From Streptomyces oceani (GTDB taxonomy: Bacteria > Actinomycetota > Actinomycetes > Streptomycetales > Streptomycetaceae): 42,301 nucleotides of DNA. Numbering within the stretch: position 1 is the first letter of the stretch; every line of letters begins with the position of its first letter. The notes under the pieces are model-generated. The model was not told the origin of the DNA, did not search any database, and worked only from the letters and a program-made list of their open reading frames with translations. Both the position numbers and the translations under genes were made by a program. Location: the NCBI RefSeq assembly GCF_001751245.1, contig NZ_LJGU01000127.1, positions 187,610 to 229,910 on the forward strand, read 5' to 3'. Shown here piece by piece: positions 33,481 to 40,441 of this stretch.

Positions 33481-34347
33481 TCAGCCCTTGTCCGCGCCGC
33501 TGGTCAGTCCCTCGGTCAGCAACCGTTCGGCCGCGAAGAACAGGAGTACCACGGGCACCGTGAGGACGACGCTGCCGGCCATCAGCACCGTCTTGGACAC
33601 CTCGATGCCGCCGGCGAGTTGCTGTAGGCCGAGCGAGACCGTCCACTTCTCCGGCTCGGCCGCGAGGAACAGCAGCGCGAACAGGAACTCGTTCCAGGCG
33701 ATCATGAAAATGTACAGGCCGGTGGCCATGATCGAGGGCAGTGCGAGCGGCAGGACGACCCGGCGGACCGTCTGGAGCCTGGTGCAGCCGTCGATCGCGG
33801 CGGCCTCCTCGATGCTGGACGGGATGGTGACGAAGTAGTTCTTCATCATGTAGACGGACACCGGCACGGTCTGCGCGATGTAGACGATCGCCAGTCCCAC
33901 CAGGCTGCCCTGTAGTCCGATCCGGGCGAACATCACGAACAGCGGCACGGCCAGCAGCGTGGCCGGGAAGAGGTAGACGGCCAGGAAGAGGGTGCTCACC
34001 CGCCGTCCGCCGAAGAACCGCAGCCGGCTCACGGCGTACGAACCGGGCACCGCGGCCAGCAGCGTGAGCAGCACCGTGGCGACCGCGACGAGCGCCGAGT
34101 TGGCCAGCATGTCCAGGAAGCCCTGACCACCCTCCGAGGTGGACCGCAGCACCTCCTGGTAGGTCGCGGTGGTGAACTCCTTGGCGCTCACCCACAGTTT
34201 GCCGGGGTCGAGCAGCAGGGCGTCGATCGGCTTCAGGGACAGCAGCACCATGTAGTAGAAGGGCGCCAGGGTGATCAGCGCGAGGAAGGCGATCACCACC
34301 CAGCGGAGCACTCCGAAGAGCCGTTCCTCGAACTGCGCGCGACTCAT
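33481..34347 (-). CDS. Carbohydrate ABC transporter permease (MalG type, CUT1)
   Basis: 288-residue inner-membrane permease with six predicted helices. The binding-protein-dependent transport loop (EAA motif) is SSIEEAAAIDGCTRLQTVRRVVLPLALPS. FIMAWNEF-type sequence (FMIAWNEFLFALLFL) near the end is typical of CUT1 MalG-like subunits. ATG 34347 has AGGAGGAG upstream and shares a base with the stop of the other permease (TGATG). Together with that subunit and the lipoprotein at 35440 it makes an oligosaccharide or glycoside importer. No ATPase gene is in the window; Streptomyces CUT1 systems commonly use a shared MsiK ATPase encoded elsewhere. Confidence 0.95.
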   Translation of the reverse strand: MSRAQFEERLFGVLRWVVIAFLALITLAPFYYMVLLSLKPIDALLLDPGKLWVSAKEFTTATYQEVLRSTSEGGQGFLDMLANSALVAVATVLLTLLAAVPGSYAVSRLRFFGGRRVSTLFLAVYLFPATLLAVPLFVMFARIGLQGSLVGLAIVYIAQTVPVSVYMMKNYFVTIPSSIEEAAAIDGCTRLQTVRRVVLPLALPSIMATGLYIFMIAWNEFLFALLFLAAEPEKWTVSLGLQQLAGGIEVSKTVLMAGSVVLTVPVVLLFFAAERLLTEGLTSGADKG

Positions 34348-35333
34348 CAGGACTCCTCCTGGACCCGTTTGGCGAAGAAGGTGAAGTAGACGCCCAGCAG
34401 GACCATCAGGATTCCGGCGAGCACGAGTGCCTGGGCGGCGGCCGCGCCCACGTCGTAGCGGGCGGTGAGGAAGTCGTACACGCGCACCGCCGCGACGTCG
34501 GTGCCGGCGCCGCCGCCGGTGAGCAGGTAGACGTCGTCGAACTTGTTGAAGGACATGATGAAGCGCAGCACGCACAGCAGCGCGATGACCGGCATCAGCT
34601 GCGGCAGCAGGACGTGCCGGAAGCGCTGGGTGAGCGTGGCCCCGTCCACCGTCGCGGCCTCTTCCAGGGTGTTCGGCACCGCCTGCAACCGGGCGAGCAG
34701 GAAGAGGAAGGCGAAGGGAAAGTACCGCCAGGCTTCGAAGGCGATGACGGTGAGCAGCGCGAGCGGCAGCTCGAAGTGCAACCCGAGCAGGTCGACCGAG
34801 TAGTCCCGGGTGGTCAGGAAGGCGATCGGGTCGTCCCAACCGAGCAGGTCGCGTCCCCATTCGTTGACGACGCCGAACTGCGGGCTGAGCGCGATCTCCC
34901 AGACGAACGCGACGGAGACCACCGGCGCGACGTACGGCAACAGCATCGAGCCGCGCAGCAGGCCGCGCCCGCGGAAGGGCCTGCGCAGCGCGAGCGCGGC
35001 GACCAGTCCGAGCAGTACGGAGCCGGCGGTCGCGCCGACGGTGTAGAGGAGCGTGGTCCAGAGGCTGGACCAGAAGCCCGGGGAGCCGAAGACGCTGTCG
35101 AAGTTGTCCAGGGTCCAGTTCCCGAAGAGACCCATGCCCTGGATGTCCACCAGCTTGGCGTCCTGGAAGGCCAGTAGCACGGTCCACAGGATGGGCAGCA
35201 CGACCACCACCAGCACCACCAGGAAGGTGGGGGTGACGAAGGCGAGGCCGGCCCGGTTCTCCCGCTCGCTGGCGGTCCGTGGTCGGTCGCGGCGCCGGGT
35301 GCGGCGTGCGCGTCCGCTGTCTGCTGTGCTCAT
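34347..35333 (-). CDS. Carbohydrate ABC transporter permease (MalF type, CUT1)
   Basis: 328-residue permease. A basic N-terminal tail (RARRTRRRDRPRTASERENR) precedes the first helix (FVTPTFLVVLVVVVLPILW). The EAA loop reads NTLEEAATVDGATLTQRFRHVLLPQLMP. The end (TFFAKRVQEES) overlaps the next gene's start. A conserved LTGGGAGTDVAAVRVYDF segment is typical of the periplasmic side in sugar permeases. It pairs with the MalG-type subunit. It lies 106 bases downstream of the binding-protein gene in the same direction, so one transcript is likely. Confidence 0.95.
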   Translation of the reverse strand: MSTADSGRARRTRRRDRPRTASERENRAGLAFVTPTFLVVLVVVVLPILWTVLLAFQDAKLVDIQGMGLFGNWTLDNFDSVFGSPGFWSSLWTTLLYTVGATAGSVLLGLVAALALRRPFRGRGLLRGSMLLPYVAPVVSVAFVWEIALSPQFGVVNEWGRDLLGWDDPIAFLTTRDYSVDLLGLHFELPLALLTVIAFEAWRYFPFAFLFLLARLQAVPNTLEEAATVDGATLTQRFRHVLLPQLMPVIALLCVLRFIMSFNKFDDVYLLTGGGAGTDVAAVRVYDFLTARYDVGAAAAQALVLAGILMVLLGVYFTFFAKRVQEES

Positions 35334-35439
35334 CGGTGGGCTACCTCAGGTGTCGGGCGGCGCGTTGGTCTTCCGGCCGGTTCGGGGCTGCCGCGGGCCG
35401 CTTCGGGGCTGCCGTGGGATGGTCGTGCGGCCCCGGGGC

Positions 35440-36846
35440 TCATTCGAGCGAGTCCCGGAGCGCGGTCACTTCCTCGGCCGCCTTCCGTGCGGCCTCCGCC
35501 GGGGTGGTCTGGCCGCTGGTCATGGCTCCGACGGCGCGGGGCACCGGTAGTTCGCCGCTGGTGGCGCCGACCAGCACGCCCTCGCCCTGCTGGAAGCCCC
35601 AGCGCTGCATGCGGCTGACGCCCTCGGTGAGTTGGTCCAGCAGCCGATCCGGGAAGACCTCGTTCAGCGGCTTCCTGGTGTCGACGCCGATCTCGCTGTC
35701 GCGCCAGGCGCGCTCGTACCTCTTCGGCTCGTCGGCGGTGCCGCTACGGACGGGGATCTTGCCCTCCGGTGACATGCCGAACCAGTCGGAGTAGCCGGCA
35801 CTCATCATGTAGCGCACGAACTGCCGGGAGGCTTCGGTCTCCGCGGTACGGGTCACGGCCCAGGAGGTGATCTCGCCGAACTGCGCGGCCTCCGCGCTGT
35901 CCGGGCCCCGCATCGAGGTGACCACGCCCGTACGGTCGGCGAGGTGGCTCGGGTCGCTCTCGCAGTCGGGGCAGCTGGGCAGTGCGTCCTTGCGCAGGCC
36001 GGCCAACTCGTCCAGCACGAACGAGGACCACAGGAGCATCGGGGACTTGCCCGCGAAATAGGTGGCGCGGGTGGTGTCCAGCGACTGGGTGCCGGCGGCA
36101 CCGTGCTCGCCGGCCAGCTGGTGGTACGTACGGAACGCCTGCTGGCAGTTCGGCGAGTCCAGCGTGATCTCGCCGCGCTGGTCGACGAGTTGGCAGCCGT
36201 TGGCGAGGGCGAGGCTCTCGAAGCTCTGCTGGGTGAAGGCGTCACTGGGGTCGGTCGCGGCGGCCATGCCGACCCGGCCGCCGGTGTCCAACCGCTCGGC
36301 GGCCCGTACCGCCTTCTGGTAGGTGTCCGGCTCCGGCAGCTTCGCCTGGTCGAGCAGGTCCTTGCGGTAGAGCAGGATCTGCAGCCAGGCGTCCGAGGGC
36401 ACGGCCAGTTGCCGGCCCTTCTCGGAGGTCAGGTCGAGCGCGTTGGTGTTGAAGGTGTCCTTGCCGAGCTCCTTCACGATGTCGGTGCTGACCTCGGTGT
36501 TCAGCAGCTCGTTACCGTACATCTGCCAGAGTTGGCCCATCGGGATGGCGCCGATGACGTCGGGCAGGTTGCCGGCCGCGGCGGCGGACATGATCAGCTG
36601 CGGGAGCTGGTTCTCGGCGACCCCGACGAGTTCCACCTCGATTCCGGAGCGCCGCTCGAAGCGGTCGATGATCCTGTTGCTGGCCGCCATCCGCGGTGGC
36701 AGGTTCTCCAGCGACCAGACGGTCAGCTTCCTGTCCGGCGTCTCCGGTTCGCCGGCCTGACCGTCCGCGCAGCCGGCCAGGCCGGCGCCCAGCACCAGGG
36801 CGAGGGCCGCTGCCGCCGCCCTCGACCACCCGGTCCTCATTCGCAT
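35440..36846 (-). CDS. Extracellular sugar-binding lipoprotein (CUT1)
   Basis: 468-residue solute-binding protein. The lipoprotein signal ends in the lipobox LAGC (LVLGAGLAGCADG). The family 1 binding fold follows: KLTVWSLENLPPRMAASNRIIDRFE, then LPDVIGAIPMGQLW, LAVPSDAWLQILLYRKDLL and MRGPDSAEAAQFGEITSWAV. Cysteines in the mature part (CQLV, NCQQ, CPDCES) include a CPDC pair unusual for this group and possibly disulfide-linked. ATG 36846 is used; an in-frame ATG two codons later is possible. First gene of the minus arm, so it fixes the promoter in the region upstream, facing the dehydrogenase. Confidence 0.95.
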   Translation of the reverse strand: MRMRTGWSRAAAAALALVLGAGLAGCADGQAGEPETPDRKLTVWSLENLPPRMAASNRIIDRFERRSGIEVELVGVAENQLPQLIMSAAAAGNLPDVIGAIPMGQLWQMYGNELLNTEVSTDIVKELGKDTFNTNALDLTSEKGRQLAVPSDAWLQILLYRKDLLDQAKLPEPDTYQKAVRAAERLDTGGRVGMAAATDPSDAFTQQSFESLALANGCQLVDQRGEITLDSPNCQQAFRTYHQLAGEHGAAGTQSLDTTRATYFAGKSPMLLWSSFVLDELAGLRKDALPSCPDCESDPSHLADRTGVVTSMRGPDSAEAAQFGEITSWAVTRTAETEASRQFVRYMMSAGYSDWFGMSPEGKIPVRSGTADEPKRYERAWRDSEIGVDTRKPLNEVFPDRLLDQLTEGVSRMQRWGFQQGEGVLVGATSGELPVPRAVGAMTSGQTTPAEAARKAAEEVTALRDSLE

Positions 36847-36976
36847 GCCTCGTCCTCGTGGTTCGCAGCAATTTCGCTTGATAGCGATGCATCACACCAC
36901 CACTTTTGCGTAATGGCAAGACGTATCTCTAAGGTACGTTCAACAGAACTGCCAGAACCAAGATGCCGGAGTCCCT
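36847..36976. promoter_or_regulatory. Divergent promoter/operator region of the sugar locus
   Basis: 130 bases of locally lower GC between two divergent starts. Two perfect inverted repeats are present: TCGCT-N4-AGCGA at 36874-36887, and ACGTA-N9-TACGT at 36921-36939. A looser repeat TTTTGC-N6-GCAAGA lies near 36904-36921. These are candidate sites for the ROK repressor. Which repeat is used and where -10/-35 boxes lie cannot be told from sequence alone. Confidence 0.55.
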
Positions 36977-38023
36977 GTGGAACGCGTCGTCCAGTTCACC
37001 GGCCCACGCCGGGTCGAAGTCGCCGAGCAGCCAAGCGAGTCCCTGCCCCCGGGGCACCTACGGGTACGCACCCGCTACTCCGGCATCTCGGCCGGCACCG
37101 AACTCACCGCCTACCGGGGCACCAACCCGTATCTGACCCGCAGTTGGGACCCGGACGCGCGGCTCTTCCGCGAGGGCGCCGTCGGCATGGAGTACCCGGT
37201 GGTGGGCTGGGGCTACTCCGAGGTGGGCGAGGTCGTCGAGGTCTCCGCGGAACTCCCCGACCTCCCGGACCTCCCGGGGGTGGGCGACCTGGTCTGGGGC
37301 ATCTGGGGTCACCGCAGCGAGGGCCTCGTGCCGGCCGAGCGCCTGGCCGGGCACACCTTGCCGGCCGGACTGGAGCCGCTGGCCGGGTCGTTCGCCCGGG
37401 TCGGAGCCATCGCGTACAACGCGGTGCTGTCCGCCGGCGTCCACCTCGGTTCGGACGTCGTGATCTTCGGCCAGGGGGTCATCGGGCTGCTCGCCACCCG
37501 TCTCGCGGCCTTGAGCGGCGGACGGGTCACCGCCGTGGACACGCTGGACGGGCGGTTGGCGACCGCACGGGAGTACGGTGCGCGCCAGACCCTGAACGCC
37601 CGTACGGAGTCGGTGGCCGAACGTGTCCGGGAGGCGACCGACGGACGCGGGGCGGACACCGCCATCGAACTCAGCGGCACCCACCCCGCGTTGCACGAGG
37701 CGTTGCGCTCGGTGACCGTGGACGGTCGTGTGGTCGCTTCCGGCTTCTACCAGGGCGAGGCGACCGGGCTGCGGCTCGGCGACGAGTTCCACCACAACCG
37801 CGTACAGCTGATCAGTTCCCAGATCGGCGGCGTGCCACCGGAGTTGGCGGGACGCTGGAGTGTCGAGCGGCTGCAGCGGACCTTCCTGCGGCTGGCCGCC
37901 GAGGGCGAGGTGGACCTCCGGAGCCTGGTCAGCCACGTCGTCCCGGTCGCGGACGCGGCCGAGGCGTACGCACTGCTGGACCAGCGGCCGGGAGACGCGC
38001 TTCAGACGGTGCTGGAGTTCTGA
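36977..38023 (+). CDS. Medium-chain dehydrogenase/reductase lacking the catalytic zinc cysteine
   Basis: 348-residue MDR-superfamily oxidoreductase. The cofactor motif is VVIFGQGVIGLLATRLAALSGG, with acidic AVDTLDGR after the second strand suggesting NAD preference. The usual catalytic-zinc Cys (C-G/H-T-D) is replaced by SGISAGTELTAYRG, so it is probably zinc-free or uses a different mechanism. The GHRSEGLVPAERL and SHVVPVADAAEAYALL segments fit the family. GTG 36977 with CGGAG five bases upstream begins MERVVQFTGPRR. It heads the plus arm and probably reduces or oxidises the sugar released in the pathway. Confidence 0.88.
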   Translation: MERVVQFTGPRRVEVAEQPSESLPPGHLRVRTRYSGISAGTELTAYRGTNPYLTRSWDPDARLFREGAVGMEYPVVGWGYSEVGEVVEVSAELPDLPDLPGVGDLVWGIWGHRSEGLVPAERLAGHTLPAGLEPLAGSFARVGAIAYNAVLSAGVHLGSDVVIFGQGVIGLLATRLAALSGGRVTAVDTLDGRLATAREYGARQTLNARTESVAERVREATDGRGADTAIELSGTHPALHEALRSVTVDGRVVASGFYQGEATGLRLGDEFHHNRVQLISSQIGGVPPELAGRWSVERLQRTFLRLAAEGEVDLRSLVSHVVPVADAAEAYALLDQRPGDALQTVLEF

Positions 38024-38141
38024 GCCACCCCGCCCCGCCACCACCGCTGGGCCCGGGCCCGGCGGCGGCCCGTGCGACCGCGCGCCGCGCGACCCTCCAG
38101 TCCTCCGTACGACAATCCACACACGAGAGAGGCCGCAGGAG

Positions 38142-39026
38142 ATGTTCCAGACCGCCTGCCAGGAGCAGTTGATCCCCGGCGACACACTGCAACACAAGTG
38201 GGAGTTCGCGGCGGAGGCCGGATACGCCGCGATCGAGCTGCGGGGCCGGGGCGACCTGCACTTCCGCTCCCGGCTTCCGGAACTGCGGCGGGCCGCCGCC
38301 GACGGGGTGCCGATGCCGACCGTCTGCGTCGACATGCCGCACTTCGTCGGCGCCTTCGACGAGGAGCTTCGCCGGGACGCCGTCACCCAACTGAAGTCCC
38401 AGCTCTCGGTCATCGCCGAACTGGGCGGCCGTGGCGCCCAGACCCCGGCGTCCTACGGCATGTTCTCCCGCCGGCTGCCGCCCTTCACTCCTCCCCGCTC
38501 CCCGGACGAGGACCGCGAGGTGCTGCTCTTGGGCCTGACCGAACTGGGCGAGCACGCCCGCGCGGAGGGCGTGACACTGTTCCTCGAGCCGCTCAACCGG
38601 TACGAGGACCACATGGTCAACCGGCTGGAGCAGGCGGTCGAGTTGATCACCGCCGTCGGCCTGGACTCGGTCCGGATCGGCATCGACAGCTACCACATGA
38701 ACATCGAGGAGGCCGACCCGCCGGCGGCGATCCTGGCCGCCGCCCCGTACCTCGGGCACGCCCAGGTCAGCGACTCCAACCGGCTGCAACCCGGCGCGGG
38801 ACACCTGGACTGGCCCGCCTGGCTGGGGGCGCTGGACGCCGCCGGGTACACCGGAGAGCTGGCCGTGGAGTGCCGGCTGAGCGGCGACCCGGCCGCGGCC
38901 CTGCGCTCCGTACCGCCGTTCCTGCACCAGGCCGGCCCGCAGCGCCCAGCCGCCGGACAGGCGGCGGCACAGGCGACAGCCGGACAGGCAACGGGCCAGG
39001 CAGTGACCGGGCAGGCGCCTTCATGA
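38142..39026 (+). CDS. Sugar isomerase/epimerase, xylose-isomerase-like TIM barrel (ketose 3-epimerase-like)
   Basis: 294-residue AP-endonuclease-2 fold protein. Metal ligands characteristic of D-tagatose/psicose 3-epimerases are in place: LFLEPLNRYEDHMVN (Glu), IGIDSYHMNIEEAD (Asp and His), QVSDSNRLQPGAGHLDW (loop), and LAVECRLSGD (Glu). It would move a keto or hydroxyl group on a sugar released by the locus. ATG 38142 follows GAGAGG by nine bases. The last 25 residues are a repeated Ala/Gly/Gln tail (AGQA, TGQA units) absent from normal family members; it may be a linker-like slippage product. The stop overlaps the next gene's ATG (ATGA). Confidence 0.88.
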   Translation: MFQTACQEQLIPGDTLQHKWEFAAEAGYAAIELRGRGDLHFRSRLPELRRAAADGVPMPTVCVDMPHFVGAFDEELRRDAVTQLKSQLSVIAELGGRGAQTPASYGMFSRRLPPFTPPRSPDEDREVLLLGLTELGEHARAEGVTLFLEPLNRYEDHMVNRLEQAVELITAVGLDSVRIGIDSYHMNIEEADPPAAILAAAPYLGHAQVSDSNRLQPGAGHLDWPAWLGALDAAGYTGELAVECRLSGDPAAALRSVPPFLHQAGPQRPAAGQAAAQATAGQATGQAVTGQAPS

Positions 39027-40438
39027 CCGCTCCCCCGCTGGCGGGCACGGTCGACGTCCCGTCCGCTCCGGACCCCGACGCGGATACGCCCACGGCTCCG
39101 GACGCCCTCCGACGTGCCGCCGGACGGGTCCTGCTGCGCAACTGGACCGGCGCCTCGACCGTGCCCTCGCGCGGGCTGTATCCACACCAGTGGAGCTGGG
39201 ACTCGGCGTTCATCGCGATCGGCCTGCGGCACCTGTCGGTCGTACGAGCGCAGCGCGAGCTGGAGAGTCTGCTCGCCGCTCAGTGGGGCGACGGGCGGCT
39301 CCCGCACATCGTGTTCAACCGCGCGGTACCCCTGGACGCCTACTTCCCCAGCCCGGACTTCTGGCGCTCCTCCCGCGCCGGCCGCGCGGCGGGCGCGCCC
39401 GCCCGGGTCGAGACCTCCGGCATCGTGCAACCGCCGGTGCACGCGCTCGCGGCCTGGCTGGTGCACCGCGCCGACCCCGAGGTCTCGCGTCGCCGCGGCT
39501 TCCTCCGTCGGCTCTATCCGCGGTTGGTCAACTGGCACCGCTACCTCACCCGGCGGCGGGACCTGGGCGGCCACGGCCTCGCGAGCGTGCTGCATCCCTG
39601 GGAACCGGGCATGGACAACAGCCCGTGCTGGGACGGGCCACTGCGACGGGTCGAGCCGGCCGCCGCCGGATCGTTCCAGCGTGCCGACCTGGACCATGGC
39701 GCCGCGGCCGACCGGCCCACCGATCTCGACTACGGCCGGTACGTCCGACTCGCCACGGACTACCGCGACCACGGCTACCTCGACGCTGACACACCACATG
39801 CCTTCGTGGTCGAGGACCCCGGTGTGAACGCCCTCCTCATCGCCTCGGAACACGCACTGGCCGAGATCGCCACCGCCCTCGGCCAGGACCCGACAGACCA
39901 CCGGACCAGGGCGGAAACGCTCACCGCCACGCTGGTGCGCCGGCTCTGGGACCCGGCCGCCGGCATGTTCCGGTGCCATGACGTCATCGCCGGGAGGTCC
40001 GTCCCGGAACGCGGCGTCAGCGGACTGCTGCCGCTCGTCCTGCCGGGTCTGCCCTCCGACGTGGCCACCGCGCTGATGCGCACCATGACGGGCGAGCACT
40101 TCGGGCTGGGCGCCGCCGTACGTCTCGTGCCCAGCTACGCCCTGACCGGCAACGCCTTCGATCCCAGCCGCTACTGGCGCGGTCCCGCCTGGTTCAACGT
40201 CAACTGGTTGTTGGAACGCGGTCTGCGGACACACGGACGGCACCCGCTCGCGGCGGAGCTGCGGCGCGCTGCGCTGGAGACCGCCGCCAGCTCGCGGTTC
40301 GCGGAGTACGTCGATCCGTACACCGGAGAGGCACGCGGCACCCGGGACTTCGGCTGGACGGCGGCGCTGACCCTGGATCTGCTGGCGACCGACCGCCGCG
40401 CGGGAGCATCCGACGCGTCCCGAGAGGCGGTGCGTTGA
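39023..40438 (+). CDS. GH63-like (alpha/alpha)6-barrel glycosidase (glucosylglycerate/mannosylglycerate hydrolase-like)
   Basis: 471-residue predicted alpha-glucosidase. SRGLYPHQWSWDSAFIAIGL at about residue 49 is diagnostic of the MGH/GgH branch of GH63. The general-acid region is LHPWEPGMDNSPCWDG. The C-terminal FAEYVDPYTGEARG then DFGWTAALTLDLL holds the second catalytic Glu. WRGPAWFNVNWLLERGL is the standard alpha-helix hairpin motif. No signal peptide, so it acts inside the cell on imported substrate. ATG 39023 overlaps the isomerase stop. The family includes enzymes on glucosylglycerate and mannosylglycerate, but other alpha-glucosides are possible. Confidence 0.9.
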   Translation: MTAPPLAGTVDVPSAPDPDADTPTAPDALRRAAGRVLLRNWTGASTVPSRGLYPHQWSWDSAFIAIGLRHLSVVRAQRELESLLAAQWGDGRLPHIVFNRAVPLDAYFPSPDFWRSSRAGRAAGAPARVETSGIVQPPVHALAAWLVHRADPEVSRRRGFLRRLYPRLVNWHRYLTRRRDLGGHGLASVLHPWEPGMDNSPCWDGPLRRVEPAAAGSFQRADLDHGAAADRPTDLDYGRYVRLATDYRDHGYLDADTPHAFVVEDPGVNALLIASEHALAEIATALGQDPTDHRTRAETLTATLVRRLWDPAAGMFRCHDVIAGRSVPERGVSGLLPLVLPGLPSDVATALMRTMTGEHFGLGAAVRLVPSYALTGNAFDPSRYWRGPAWFNVNWLLERGLRTHGRHPLAAELRRAALETAASSRFAEYVDPYTGEARGTRDFGWTAALTLDLLATDRRAGASDASREAVR

Positions 40439-40441
40439 ACC

